64,000 nucleotides of DNA from Euwallacea fornicatus. Its lineage: Eukaryota > Arthropoda > Insecta > Coleoptera > Curculionidae. Below the pieces are notes generated by a model that saw only the letters and a list, made by a program, of their open reading frames with translations, searched no databases and was not told the DNA's origin. Every line of letters starts with the position of its first letter. The stretch's first letter is position 1. The position numbers and the translations under genes are program-made. The DNA lies in assembly GCF_040115645.1 (NCBI RefSeq), contig NC_089551.1, forward strand, positions 5,170,285 through 5,234,284, read 5' to 3'. Below, in pieces: positions 31,389-42,896 of the stretch.

Positions 31389-31854
31389 TTTTTTTTTTTT
31401 AATTTTATTTTATTTTAAGTTGCAATCTGTCACAATAACACAACAAGGACATTCAGCAACTGGATTTATGTAGTATCGAAGCTTTTAGGGGTGGCTGTCT
31501 TTACAGTCAGGCCTGTGATTTATTGAACCTGTCAGTTAGCTCCAAAGGGTTGAATCTACGCAATCTTGAGGAATATGTTGAAGAATCCAAGAGGTTCATG
31601 GCCAGATGATTGGGATGGGTGTCTAGGCGGGATAGATATCTAGCGGAACGGCTCTGGATCACTTCTCTGACAGTTTCCACGTTGAGGTCGTCATGTAACG
31701 TGGCGTTTCTGACATACCATGGAGCTCCTGCTAGCGTGCGTAGAGTTTTTGATTGGAACCGTTGAATAATGTCCACGTTTGAATTGCTGGCTGTTCCCCA
31801 GAGTTCAATTCCATATGTCCAGATAGGTTGGATTATACATTTGTAAACAAGGAC
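31389..31854 (-). mobile_element. 5'-truncated jockey-clade LINE insertion with TSD
   Basis: A 12-bp TSD, CCCACCGAATGT, is present at 31377-31388 and 31855-31866. Between them lies a 466-bp minus-strand LINE end. Its poly-A appears as poly-T at 31389-31400, followed by a short 3' UTR and the end of a reverse transcriptase ORF. This is the classic product of aborted target-primed reverse transcription. Confidence 0.85.
31507..31854 (-). pseudogene. Jockey-clade LINE ORF2, C-terminal end
   Basis: About 115 codons of the region after the reverse transcriptase palm: YKCIIQPIWTYGIELWGTASNSN, RFQSKTLRTLAGAPWYV, then HPNHLAMNLL. The family is clear. The apparent start MDNMRFTFGG at 31884-31855 is target DNA and the TSD, not LINE protein. 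No catalytic residues are included. Confidence 0.8.
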
Positions 31855-31866
31855 CCCACCGAATGT

Positions 31867-32355
31867 GAACCTCATGTTATCCATTTATATTTTTACCACC
31901 TCATAGTCATACCAATTAATGTGAATTATTAGTGCTGAGGACTAAGAATTGCTTATCGATACGGTACCATAAAGGTGTGAGAAAAATGATGGGTGAGAAG
32001 AGTTATGAGTGTGGAAAGAGTGTGGAATGTGTATGCCGTTGACTAATGTAAACACTGTCCTTAAGGGTGATTAATAAGGGTTTACGTTGGCAACATAAAA
32101 AGAAGTTTTATCAGTGGGTGAAGATGTTGGGTATTTTCCCAACAATTTCACAAAATTGCATGCAGATACACCTTATAGGAATGGAAATTTCGCTTTTTCA
32201 AGATCCACTGAATACTACTACATAGAATACCTGATATTGCTTCTAATTCTCGGGTGCTTGAAATAAACTTTTCTTGCTTTACACGATCCACTTCTTTTAT
32301 ATTTAATGTAATCTATAGATAGTTCATTTTAGGTGTATGTTATAAGACAGTTAAG
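31867..32355. other. No gene seen
   Basis: AT-rich DNA without a recognisable frame or repeat. Confidence 0.4.
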
Positions 32356-32640
32356 GATACGACATACCCTTATGGTACGCTTACGGCCAGCCTTATCATG
32401 TACATTAGAATTCTTAGCTATATGCTTCGTCGGCGTGGGAATCCCCAGCAATATGCTGCGTTGAATCAAAATTTACAATACCAATGCCTGCCCACTGGTG
32501 ATATCTCTAAAAAAAAAAGATTTTTCCTCACGGTTTAAGGCTGCGGAGCAGTTTAGCGGCTAATGGCACTCCAGCCAGGGTACGCCCATGGTTATCATCA
32601 GGGGATTTTAGTATTTAAGATTGGCGAACATGTACTAGAT
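32356..32640 (+). repeat. LTR fragment with promoter module
   Basis: The start reads ACATACCCTTATGGTACGC, like the gypsy LTR. The module GTACGCCCATGG (about 32579) lies 30 bp before AGTATTTAAG (about 32609). The 3' end is not defined and sequence of an old LINE follows. Probably a truncated or solo LTR. Confidence 0.6.
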
Positions 32641-32818
32641 CTCTAGTCTTGAAATCGATGTGAAAGTGAGCGGACGTATCTGTGAAAATTCAAGCGAGAG
32701 CGGCACCCTGACAAAAGAACCCATTAGTGGCAAATCAAGTCGGGAAAAAAAGCAATAAGAAAGGCCTAAGGCCAATTTAGGCCTAAAAAAGCCGGCGGAA
32801 TTTCTGACCCAAAGGACG

Positions 32819-33995
32819 ATGGAAGATATTGCAAAAGTGGCTGAAGTATGCCGACGTAACCCCGACACATTAATGGTGCTGAACCAGCACCTGTATGATG
32901 AGAATGCAGCCGAAGAAAAAAAATCGAACAACTGCAAAACATTGTAAAGGAGCTTGTAAGAATTATAGATTGATTGAGGATTTACAGCGCGTTGAAGACA
33001 AATTAAAGAAGATTGAAAATAAAGGAAAGGAACTGAAAATAAAAGGATTAATCAGACATCCCAAAAGGAGGCTTCCTCAGGAGAAATTCCCGAATCGGAT
33101 GAAGAAATGCAGGAACTGGAGACAAATCCAGCGACAGCAAAGACAAGAGAAAAGGTAGGAAGTCGAACCAAAAAGGAAAGCAATTTCTTTAGTAGAGACT
33201 GGAAAAAATTAGCAGTCTCAACAAGAAGAGAAGAGACAACCGATCGGGAAGAAAATCCCCCAAGAATCATTAAAAATGCGCACGACCACCGTCTGCAACA
33301 TGCTACGGTCTAAAAATATTGTTTACAGTAATGCTAAACTGACCGGACAGGGGGTAGCAATATCCCCAAATTCAGCGGAAGATTACCGGGCAATAACCAA
33401 ATTACCGAAACAGGACAAAAAGGAGTTCCACACCTACAACCTGCTTGAGGATAAGAAAATCTGGGCAGTAGTAGGATTGATTTCCCATAAAGTGACTGGA
33501 GAAGCAGTCAAATCAACCTGACTGAACAAGGAATTCACACTTTCTTTGTCCAAAAAATGAAAAACAGGATCGATAAGAGGATTTTACCACTGATGTTGGT
33601 CCAGGTAATTCTTGAAGATGAGGAAAAGATCTTTGCAGTCCAGAGATGCTGCGATATAAATATCAGGGTGGAAGCCCAAAGGCAGCAGTCTGGATCGGCG
33701 CAACGCCACTGTTGGCACAAATTTGGGAGCTTACAGCGACACTGCACGGCCACACCAAAGTGAGTGAAATGTGGGGAAACTCGCTTAACAGAAAAATGCA
33801 AAAACGCCAAAAACACCCCGGCCAAACGCGCAAATTGCTGTGGACCTAATCGTGACAGCTACAGAGGGTGCAAACAAGTACCTCAACACCAATCAATCAA
33901 ACAAAAGCAGGAACTCCAACAGAAGAAGCAAGAGCCAAGAAATACCATGAAAAAAGCCCTTCTCCCGCTACTGTTCAAGCCTGGGACCTGCTAGG
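32819..33995 (+). pseudogene. Jockey-clade LINE ORF1, degraded
   Basis: ATG 32819 begins MEDIAKVAEVCRRNPDT. Several frame breaks follow. The conserved FHTYNLLEDKKIWAVVGL region (about 33428-33480) belongs to the PRE_C2HC-type part of jockey ORF1. A zinc-knuckle-like piece ANCCGPNRDSYRGC is at about 33830, and LLPLLFKPGTC ends the protein at 33991. Not functional. Confidence 0.7.
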
Positions 33996-34194
33996 GTGGT
34001 GAGACAAAAACCAACAAATTAACTCCCAAAAAAGGAGACGTTGTTGATTTTCAGCAAGCTCTGAAACAGATGCAAATGATGTATTTAGCAATGACTACAT
34101 TCTTTGCTAATTTACTGAAACTACAGAGTTAAATGGCAGCACACCCAAAATCTTTAGCACTGCGCAGATAATATCATGAAAAATTAATTGTAAT

Positions 34195-35176
34195 AAGGGA
34201 TGTAAAACGGAACTGCAGGAACTTCTACAACTCCAAATTACCGATGTTGTAGCCATCCAGGAAACGACGCTGCGACCTACTGAAGATATCAGGGTCCTAG
34301 AATATCAATTACACAGGAAGGACAAAGAAATTCAAGGAGAAGTGGCACATGGAGCAACAGCATTTTTTGTCAAAAACAACATTCAGCACGTGCAGATATC
34401 GTTGTTACAAACGGAAATAATGGAAGCCATAGCAGTGGAGGTCATTACCGCCAGAGGTAAACTGGAAATCGCCTCCTGTTATCGCGTACTGACCCAAGGA
34501 CTGTTGCAGAACGGCCTAGAGGAAGTTCTCTTTCTGAAACAAAGAGAACAACATATAGAAATCGGGGATTTCAATGTAAAATCTCGACATTGGCACAGCA
34601 AAATCACAAATCGAAATAGCAAAGAGTTGGAAGCATTTTTAGAAAAGAGAGAAGACGTGCATGTAATGGTAACGGAAGAGCCCATACACCAAGCAACCGT
34701 GGTAACGAATAACGTTTTGGACATCATTTTAGCCAGAAATGTTGTCATAGAATTAGAAATGAAAGTCCTACAGAAAGGATCGTCCGATCACGCTCCAATA
34801 GAAGTTCTACTCGGAAACGGACCAACGGCAGAAGATAGCACCGAGTTTACAAAGACAAATTGGGGCCTGTTTAGGATAACTTTGCGAAGAGATCTCTTCG
34901 TCATAAACAGAATAGAAAATGTAATGGAAATCGAGGAGAATATGTGGACTCTGAAGAGTGACATAAAAACGGCCCTAAATGCGAGCTCCAAAATCACGAG
35001 AAAATCGAGTATAAGGAAATACATGGCTAAAATCCTAGAGAAAACCAAACGGTTTAGTTCAGGAAAGATAATAAATCAAAAAAGGGCATTTAGGTCAAAT
35101 GGTTTGACCGACGAAAACGCTTTAAATAAATTAAATAGGAGGGTCAAAGCGGCTCCGCTAGAAGCCAGGGAAAAAC
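34195..35176 (+). pseudogene. Jockey-clade LINE ORF2, endonuclease part
   Basis: From about 34195 the sequence reads LQELLQLQITDVVAIQET, the first conserved stretch of the apurinic-type endonuclease. After one break, a 299-codon frame from 34342 holds GDFNVKSRHW (normally GDFNAK) and GSSDHAPIEV, which includes the catalytic SDH motif. The frame runs into the inserted LINE at 35193, so its last residues (FLFYFII...) are insertion sequence. Confidence 0.8.
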
Positions 35177-35409
35177 AGTGGCAGGAGTATCTTTTTTTAT
35201 TTTATTTTATTATTATTTTTTTTAATTTATTTTTTTTATAGAGGAGGGAAACCTTCAAAAGGTACTTGGTCTGATGTTCGAGCGACCGGGTTATGTGGGA
35301 TTCGCCCAAGATTGGGATGCCTATCCACTAAAATCCTCCTCTCTTCACCCTGAATCCCCCCCGGAACCGCCGTTAGGCATTACTTCAGGGGGGGGGTGGT
35401 ATTTATAGG

Positions 35410-37070
35410 CTAGGCTCCTCCGGTTTGCACCGGAGGTGGCGCAGCTTCACCTCCCTTCACCTCTACTATCCTGGCTTTGCGCAGGGCCATCCGAAAGGCT
35501 CCGCACCTACCTGTTCCCGTTCTGTGTCCTTTGGTGTCGCAAATTGCGCACCATTCCTCTCCCTTGCACTCATCACTCTTATGTCCCTCCTCTCCACACA
35601 CAAAACAACACCCTCTTCTGTCACCACCCGTACAGTCCCTAGCCAGATGTTCCAACCCCCAACATCTGTAGCACCGCACCACATCCACACTTCTCTCCAT
35701 CCTGCATCGGACAAATCCCACCCTGATATATTGCTCCACCATTAGTTTCTCCGCCCATCTTTCACCGATGGTCAGCGTTACCGCCTGTGTGTTTCCCATA
35801 TTCCCTCTCATGTTTCCCAGCGTAAAATGTTCCTCGCCGAGACCTTTCACCCTATCCATAATAGCCCTCTTCACTTCTTCACTCGTCGTTGTAATCTCCA
35901 TTCCTTTAATATTAAACAGTACCCTCTTTTCATTTGGTCCCGTCACTGTCACTCTAGTCACCACTCCTTTTTGTATTGCCTCTTTAATCTCTTTCACACT
36001 TTTTTCTTCTTTCCCCATAGTCAGCAAGATTTTTCCTTTTTTCGTTGTTCGTACATTGTTTATGTCTTTCACCCCCTCTTTTTTATCAATTGACCCCTTA
36101 ATTTTGCCCACTGTTTCCTCAAGTTTTTCCCCCGGTATTCTATCTACTATCAATGCGTAAGTCTCCCTTTTATTTTTTACTTCACTTTTCTGTTTCATTT
36201 TATCCATTTTCTGTTTCTGCCCAGTCCCATATTTAAACCTCACCGTTTGCTCGATTACCTCATATCCCTCCACACGTTCGTTTAATTCCGGATACCTCTG
36301 CTTGATCTTATTCTGTATTCCCCTTTCATTGTCACTTATTACCACTTTCACCCTTTCTGTCTTTGTCTCCAAAAAGTTCACCCCAGTTTCAATTTCTGTT
36401 TTTGTAAATGCTGATTCATGCCATTCCTTCTGTTGTATTTCTTTAAACTCCGTATAATTTTTAATTCCCGTAACTTCCATTATGACCCCCTCCATTCCTG
36501 TCTGCGTTCCCTGTTCCCTAGTTCCAATTTGTCCGTCTGTTTGTACGTCCGCGTCAAAAGTCATTTTTTCAGTCATCTCATATCTATTTTTCACTAACCA
36601 TTTCTTTACTATATCCCTATTTAAAGCATCCCCTGTTTTCTTCAGTTTTTTTGTTATTTCTTAAATGTCCCTTTGTGTGTTCTTTACTATTTTTCCCTCT
36701 AATTCTTTTATCAACCCCGTAATACCCTCAATTGCTTCAATCAATATAAAGGCTTCCGCACTTTCCCTTTTTTTGTATAGTTCTTCTTCATAATTTTTCC
36801 CTATAGAGGTGTCTAAAACTTTCCTTTTCTTTGATCACACTTCTCTGTCATGTGTTGTCCTGTCTTGTCTTGTCTTGTCTCTTGTCCGTTTGTCTGTCCC
36901 CTCCCATTGTACATCAAAGACCCCTATGGAGGGCTCTGAAACCCGTCTCTCCATGTACACCCCCCTAAACAGCCTTGAGTAAACCTCGGCCCCCCCCAGA
37001 ATCCGTGGGGCTAGCGCCGGCCACCGGGGCTATCACCCGCCTGGGGTACACATTTTCCTAGTTCACTCAT
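35410..37070 (-). pseudogene. ORF1 (Gag-like) of the ORF1-only LINE, copy C
   Basis: ATG 37070 starts MSELGKCVPQAG, but a deletion of about 29 nt relative to the 50.3-kb copy shifts the frame. Homology then continues (KKRESAEAFI, KNTQRDI) to a TAA at 36662-36664. From 36661 the frame is open to the stop at 35410. It carries MTFDADVQTDG, a long charged central region, RETYALIVDR, and three zinc knuckles (CYRCWGLEHLARDC, CFVCGEEGHKSDEC, CAICDTKGHRTGTGRC). The knuckles suggest RNA binding in the ribonucleoprotein. The ORF is inactive through one stop and one deletion but otherwise well kept. Confidence 0.8.
37020..37062 (-). other. Remnant of the family's 5' RNA structure (copy C)
   Basis: Reading the minus strand, ACCCCAGGCGGGT is followed directly by AGCCCCGGTGGCCGGCG. 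Compared with 50312-50366, one side of each of the three helices has been removed by a deletion of about 29 nt between GGGT repeats. This copy can therefore not form the fold. Confidence 0.55.
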
Positions 37071-37223
37071 TGCATACCTTTTTTGTGTCTCTCTTAGTCG
37101 GTCTCCCCTTCCTATGACCTCCCCAGCAGGAAACCCGCTGAAGAAGCCAGAGGAGCCGGAGACGTGCAGCCCCCCCACCACGACAAGGTGGAGACACCGC
37201 GGGGGGGAGTGGCAGGAGTATCT

Positions 37224-38870
37224 GGAATTTCTCGATCTACAGGAGAGGAGCAAGTGAAAAACACTTAAAGCAATGAAATCAAAAATAAAACCGAATTCTC
37301 CCATCCATGGACTACGAGGAATCATGTATACCTTGGAAGAAAAGCAGAGGCCTTTGTTGTCAATTTAGAAAAGCAATTTCAGGAAAATGAAGTCGAAGAT
37401 GAAAACGACACAGGAATCTGGGAGATAGGAGTGGACAGACGAGTAGGCCAAATTGATAATATGGAGGACTAAGAAATTATGAGCCACGCAACGCCAGAAG
37501 ATATAAAAGAAATCATACCTAAAAGTAAGAAAACCACAAGCATGCGATCAGATAGGAAACAAGATTTTTAAGAAATTACCATTAAGAGGAATAGTTGCAT
37601 TGGTAAAAATGGCGAATGCGATTCTAAGACTACGGCACTTCCCGGAGAACTGGAAAAAGGTTGAAATCATCTTGCTACCCAAACCAGGAAAAGAATCACC
37701 TTCTTCTACAGAAGTTCAAACTGATAAGGCTCCTGTAACATATGGGAAAGGTCGTGGAAAGAATCATTTTGAGAAGATTGACAGAATGCCTAAAACCATC
37801 CGATAGGAACCATTAGGGTTTAGAAAACAACGTTCAAAAAGGACCTTAGGTGCTCAGAACGACGAAATTCATAACGGACAACTTCAATAGGAAACAGGCC
37901 GTAGAAGCTGAACTATTGGACGCCTCAAAGGCATTCGATAGAGTTTAGCACAAAGGCCTTTTGGTAAAAATGACAGACCCGAGATTTAAATCTTGCTAGT
38001 CAAACGCGTCCGATCCTTTCTCCAAAATATGACATTCCGGATCAATCTGGATAGACAACATTCAACGTACAGGGAAATAGAAGTGGGACTACTTCAAGGA
38101 GACGTACTGTTCATGTACAATATTTACGTGTTCGATTTTCGCAGAGCCAGACGAATCGAACTGGCACTACACGCCGACGATACAGCGATACTAGCCAGAT
38201 CCCGGAACGGGACAATGCTAGTTAGATATTTGCAAGGAGAAATCCAACCCTTGGAAAAATAGTTTTCGAAATGGAAGGTAGAAATAAATGTAGAAAAGAC
38301 TCAGGCTATCGTTTTTGGATGAAAAAGAAAAATCATGAACGAAACCCGACTGGTGATTAGAAGCGAACAGATACCATTGAGTAACTAAGTCACGTACCTG
38401 GGCGGAGACACGGAGGAAAGACTTACGTGGCAGCCGTACATAGCAAAGACTAGAAAAAAGACAAAAAACACGAGAGCAATACTTTACCCGATAATAAGGA
38501 AGAAGTTCAAACTACTCCTTAGGAACAAAATCATGCTCATCAAAACAGTCATTCAATCACAGCGACATGGTATGCATCAATGACATGGATTTATGTAGCC
38601 AGGACGCATCTGAAGACTCTTCAGGCAACAGATAACGTTGCTCTGAGAACGGCTTTGGGTACGCCTTGGTACATTAGCAATTAAACGATAGAGAGATCTC
38701 AGTCACGGATCAATGACGCACGTTATCAAAGAATATACAATCAAGACTTTCCAAGGAACGGAAGAACATCCACATGAGCTAACCAGGACGACAACGCACT
38801 ACAGTCCAGAAAATGCCATACAGTACAAGAGTCCAAGACATCAATTGCTGGATAATGGATGATAATGGGA
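37224..38870 (+). pseudogene. Jockey-clade LINE ORF2, reverse transcriptase part
   Basis: This continues the interrupted ORF2 after the TSD (EFLDLQERSK). Readable motifs are HFPENWKKVEIILLPKPGK (about 37636), the GFRKQRS region in another frame (about 37820), DASKAFDRV (37920), EIEVGLLQGDV (normally GVPQGSVL, 38078), LALHADDTAILA (catalytic YADD changed to HADD, about 38161-38196), and LGTPWYIS near 38660. Many frameshifts and stops. The reverse transcriptase is dead. Confidence 0.75.
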
Positions 38871-39554
38871 AACTATCCATACAGGATCAAATAAGTCGAA
38901 AGAATTAAGAAATAAAAGACAAAATGCCAAAAAGCGTCCCCTGGAATCATCGAAGGAAGAAGGCCAGATAGCTATTCTAGAACTTCGGACTCATTATTGC
39001 AAATCAACAACCATCAAAGAGACAGTCGACGAAGAAAAAAGCGGCTGGAAGAACAGAAGAGGGCGGAAGAACCCGTTGTCGACGGGGTAATTAATTTAAG
39101 TCAAAGATCGCGGAGGAAACATTGATACCTCCGAGAGGTACACAACTAAAGGCCTAGAGTGATGGCAGATAGGAAAGCGATAATCCCACTTGAATCTGTT
39201 ATCTGATGCCAAAATTAAAAAGCAGTACAAAAGCGCGATGAAGGATTAAGGCTCGGATTCAAAAACCTCTCATTCTCTGCAAACACGAGGTTTTTTTAGT
39301 AAGTGAAACCCCACACAAGCTGGTAGTACCGTCTTGCCGTCAAAATTTTTTTTTCCCCCCGGGGTCGCCCCCCTACTCCCATAAATACTGACTTTCTTCC
39401 TTTTTTCTAATCTCGCAATGCAGAAGCAGTGTCCGCGTTGTGAATTTGTAAGCTCGCATAATATATAATAAATTCATACCGAAAAGTGAGAAGAGTACTG
39501 AATTCATTCAAAAAAAATTACCACAATTTCAGTTTTTTACACCAGTTTAATAGG
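38871..39554. other. Possible LINE 3' UTR, then nothing recognised
   Basis: No coding frame. A run of T and C around 39350 and AT-rich sequence follow. The first few hundred bases may be the 3' UTR of the old jockey LINE. Confidence 0.35.
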
Positions 39555-39810
39555 ATCCAAAATTGCAATTTGTGCTTTCTCCTTGGTAACGGTGTCGCCT
39601 TTCAAGTTTCTGTTAGCAACGGATCCAGTTTCCATAAATGCAGATATTGACTTCATCACACAGGGATGGCTCAGATTCTTACTAGGACGCCTCCATCAAA
39701 AATTCTTGCAGTTTCTCGGGCTATTTCATTATCGTTGAAATAGAGAGTGACAATTTCGTTTTTCTCTGCAGTGGTGTAAGTTATGATGACTTGAATCGTC
39801 GAATGAATTG
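39555..39810 (-). pseudogene. Tc1/mariner-superfamily transposase, N-terminal relic
   Basis: Read on the minus strand: TAEKNEIVTLYFNDNEIARETARIF, then after a frame change FMETGSVANRNLKGD and KEKAQIAILD. The layout matches the N-terminal helix-turn-helix and linker of the DD41D-type transposases in this window (compare RRLRENGSF in the intact copy). No catalytic domain follows. Confidence 0.5.
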
Positions 39811-40959
39811 ACAAACCTGATCAGCGTAAAATCGGAACACAACTACCCGTCAAATGCTAACAAAACCCATTTGTTTATCGATATACAGGAATTCCTTCCT
39901 TGGAGGTTGGAGATACCACCCGCGAGTTATTATACGAGAGCGCTTACACGCGAGCACTACTTGTAGTACTTGTCGGTTCAAAATACCGACGTTGCACTTC
40001 TAGTTACAAAAGTCCAGGACGGACTAGATACCTGCTTAGCAAGGTAAACACGTGGGATCTCCCGACAACCATGAAATTAGGACAACCCTTTAAACATTAA
40101 TACGGTTTATTAACTGACTTGTAACACATAACTATGATTAAAACTTAGTTGAAGAAACATAAGATTGAATGATCGCGATTCCGACAAAGAGTATGAGTTA
40201 TGATTGAGAATTGGCGAGGTATCAATCTGCCTTCAACTGATGAGTGCCAATCGTGATAGTAAAGAAGATAATAATATTTCCCAGCTTCTCCCAGCCCGTA
40301 AGTACTGGAAGTTGATGGTCAGCAGACATAGGTGTACTCTTAGTCGGAGCGCATTTCACTCGAGGAATGCCCATTTCTCCAGGCTTAACAGCCAATGGGC
40401 AAATTATCCCGTGACCCGAATATTGCCTTTATCCCGAACGGGACGCGATGACTCCTCCGATTACGACCACCGCCAAAGGTAATGGTGGGGAATTCTGGTA
40501 CCCAAGAATCACCTCTGATGTACATTTATGACTTGAGTGCCCTGTAACTTAGCTCTTAGCCAAAGTAGAAAGGACGAGGAATTTGAACCATAAACCATTT
40601 CTAGAGAATCTAACGGATCGCGACATCTGGGAGGCAACAAATGTAAGATGTGAAGAGGCGCAACTTGGGGTTTTAACTTGGTCGATGAAGACATCAAGAC
40701 TTGATTCAGTAAGTCTTTACACCATTACTTTATTGTAAGAATTCAATGATAAACATAATTTTTTGTAATATTTGCGAGTTTATTATTATTAAGTTTAGGT
40801 AATTTTTTGTCTCTATTTATTTCACCGATGTCTTAAAGGGTTTTCTTACAATATTTAAGGGCGTAACAAAAAAATTTCAGGATACTTGTAAAGTGAATTG
40901 AAATATCTTTGATTTTTATATGCCGCTTGATACCCCGCCATTTAAGATTCTTGAAGGGT
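39811..40959. other. No gene seen
   Basis: About 1.1 kb of mixed composition. Short frames (66-92 codons) occur on the plus strand but resemble nothing and lack supporting context. A TATACAGGAATTCC sequence at about 39881 is reminiscent of element termini but has no partner. Confidence 0.35.
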
Positions 40960-41425
40960 GTTAGGAACTTTAGGTTATTGATTTTTGATGTTGTTAATTT
41001 ACTTATATTTTCATCATTTAAATTACGCCCATGTACCTCGACACTTATTCTAAGAATACCGTTTGGGTGCCATACCACGGTGCTAATCAGGCCATATCCA
41101 AGCGTTTTTTATGACAGAGAAATATGTTACTAGTAAAAAGAAGCTTTTTCGGTGAGACTATTGCTGCGATCTTCAATTCGGTGGGCTTGCGCAGTATTCC
41201 CAGAAAAGCGGCTCGTATAGGTATTCGCCAGATGGCCGCGATTTATGGCATCCGGCGCGACTATATCCTGTAAGGGCTCTTGGTAGTGGTGCGCCTCTGG
41301 TTGGAGCTCCTTGGTTTTTGTACTTGAGGGATGGGTAAAGTAATTTTGCTCTTTTTTCTCTTGGTCTTGGAACTGTGTCAATTTCGGATATGTGATCAAA
41401 ATCGTAATTCGTAACTCGCCCACTT
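40960..41425 (+). repeat. LTR-like repeat, copy 1
   Basis: A diverged direct copy lies at 44172-44625. Shared blocks include TTACGCCCATGTAC, TTATTCTAAGAATAC, CTCGTATAGGTATTCGCCAG and GGATATGTGATCAAAATC. A TACTTGAGGG box at about 41310 corresponds to the AGTACTTAAGG box of the other copy. Promoter-like layout and dispersed copies suggest LTRs, but no terminal TG/CA or TSD is established. Confidence 0.55.
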
Positions 41426-42069
41426 GGGGTATCGTGTAGGGACCAGGGAGAGGGCACTCAACCTGGACCGAAACATGATCAGGCGTGAATTGGTGGAGAT
41501 AGATGAAAAGTAGAGGGGGTTTGAAAGAATGGTGGAAAGGATAATGTAGGATAAGAGTGTGAAGGAGAAAGAGCGACGGAGGAGAGGTGGAAGGGGGGAA
41601 GGTGCCCTGAAGGAATGCTGTAAGGCGATACCGGGGACGAAGAGAGAAGGTGGTTTTAGTGGGTAGGCGGGTGACATAATGGTCGGTCGAATCCCATACT
41701 ACCTGTCTGCACGTCGAAGCCAGGTGTCTTAAGAAGATTCCCACCTCGCAAAAAAAAATTGCCTAACTAAGCAATCTCCTTCATACTTAGACCAACAAAT
41801 TTTGTCATCATTACAATAAGTGAAATTTAATACAGTCCGTTTTCGTAAACGAAATTGTCATTTTCGCGGTTTCGTTTGTTGAAGGAACCCCTTAACAAAG
41901 ATAATGTCACCCCGGTTAGAGGAAAGGCTCTACACTTACAAATTTATAATAAAAAAAAATGTTTCCCTTAGAAGTAAAATTGACATGCCCCGAGGTGCAA
42001 CGAAGAAAAAAATTTCATTCAAGATAATTCGGATGAACTGTTTTAATTGGGCCACCCCGTATACAAAAT
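41426..42069. other. No gene seen
   Basis: The minus-strand frames of up to 204 codons here are low in complexity and resemble nothing. I regard them as chance frames in repeat DNA. Confidence 0.35.
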
Positions 42070-42724
42070 GTTCTGTGAATCCTGGTCCGTTAATAAAGGA
42101 AAAAGTCAAAAAATTTGCGGAAAAACTGGAATATTGAAATTTTAATGTTTCACACCGATGGTTAAAGAAGTGGAAATACCGATGCAATATCAGTTTCAAA
42201 ATTTTTATCGGGCGAATTGGCAAATGTAGATCAAGAAGAGGTTGAAAAATTTATTGAAAAAGTCCTTTCTTTACTGATTAGTTACAAACCAGAAAATATT
42301 TTTAATGCGGATGAAAGTAGACTTTTCTTCCGCGCTTTACCACATAAAATTTTAACTTTTAAATCAGAAAAATTGTCGTGTGGAAAGTTTCTTAAAGATG
42401 GACTTACAATCTTATTCTTCACTAATATAACCGAAGGCAAAGAAGATTTGTTAGTTATCGGTAAAGCAGTTCGTCCTCGTGCTTTAAAAAACATCGCAAT
42501 CAAGGATTTACCAGCAGTTTGGAAATCAGACAAAAGGGCATGGATGACTAAAGAGATTATGTCTTCATGGTTAATGCAATTTGACAGAAAAATAAAAATG
42601 TCCATTTATTTCTTGATAATGCTGCATCACACGCGCATGAGTTGAAGCTTGATAATCTGAAAATTATGTTTTTACCACCTAACACAACTTTCGTATGTCA
42701 GCATTTGGATGAAGGCATTATATA
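42070..42724 (+). pseudogene. Pogo/Tigger-like transposase relic (DDE_1)
   Basis: First comes the CENP-B-type helix-turn-helix: PLIKEKVKKFAEKLEY, then after a break FNVSHRWLKKWKYR. Next the DDE catalytic domain: ENIFNADESRLFFRALP with the first Asp, LLVIGKAVRPRALKNI, RAWMTKEIMSSWL, then after a frameshift near 42595 FLDNAASHAHEL with the second Asp and MFLPPNTT to CQHLDEGII with the third. At least three frame breaks. No element ends found. Confidence 0.75.
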
Positions 42725-42896
42725 AAATATTAAATTTTATTATCGAGATATTATATATGTAGGATCCAGTAGTCAAATCAACCACCCTGTAGATAGTTTT
42801 TAATCATGTTGCATTGTGTATTTCGATCAGGTCGAGACTCTATCGAAACGGTTGTCGATTGTAAGTAGAGTTACGGTTAAGTTATTGTGAAAGAGA
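42725..42896. other. Short spacer
   Basis: Nothing recognised between the pogo relic and the next LTR. A lone CACCCTGTAGA sequence near 42783 has no partner. Confidence 0.35.

Larger units (their letters stand above)
35193..37207 (-). mobile_element. ORF1-only LINE, copy C (R1-like family)
   Basis: Flanked by a 16-bp TSD, AGTGGCAGGAGTATCT (35177-35192 and 37208-37223). On the minus strand it starts with a C-rich/G-rich motif (CCACCTTGTCGTGGTGG inside), followed by ORF1, a 3' UTR starting at about 35409 and an A/T-rich tail. The 3' UTR follows ORF1 directly and ORF2 is absent. The 3' UTR block (35240-35400) matches those of the LINEs at 44.8 kb and 53.1 kb. It must have been copied by another element's reverse transcriptase. 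Confidence 0.85.
32680..38870 (+). mobile_element. Old jockey-clade LINE, interrupted by an ORF1-only LINE
   Basis: ORF1 and ORF2 remnants on the plus strand follow the normal order over about 6.2 kb. Of this, 35193-37207 is a later insertion. Removing it and one TSD copy restores a continuous reading (KQWQEYL, then EFLDLQ). Both ends are uncertain: the 5' side merges with an LTR fragment and the 3' side fades near 38.9-39.2 kb. Confidence 0.75.

Noticed and set aside
31855..31884. N-terminus MDNMRFTFGG of the 31.5-kb frame as LINE protein
   Set aside because: It lies outside the LINE and covers the TSD and target DNA.
35425..36160. Plus-strand frames over 35.4-36.2 kb and 53.6-54.6 kb
   Set aside because: Antisense of the ORF1 genes of the ORF1-only LINEs. 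Composition (Ser, Pro, Phe, His rich) is what a reversed charged coding region gives.
41130..41744. 204-codon minus-strand frame as a host gene
   Set aside because: It overlaps the LTR-like repeat on the other strand, has low complexity and resembles no protein family I know.
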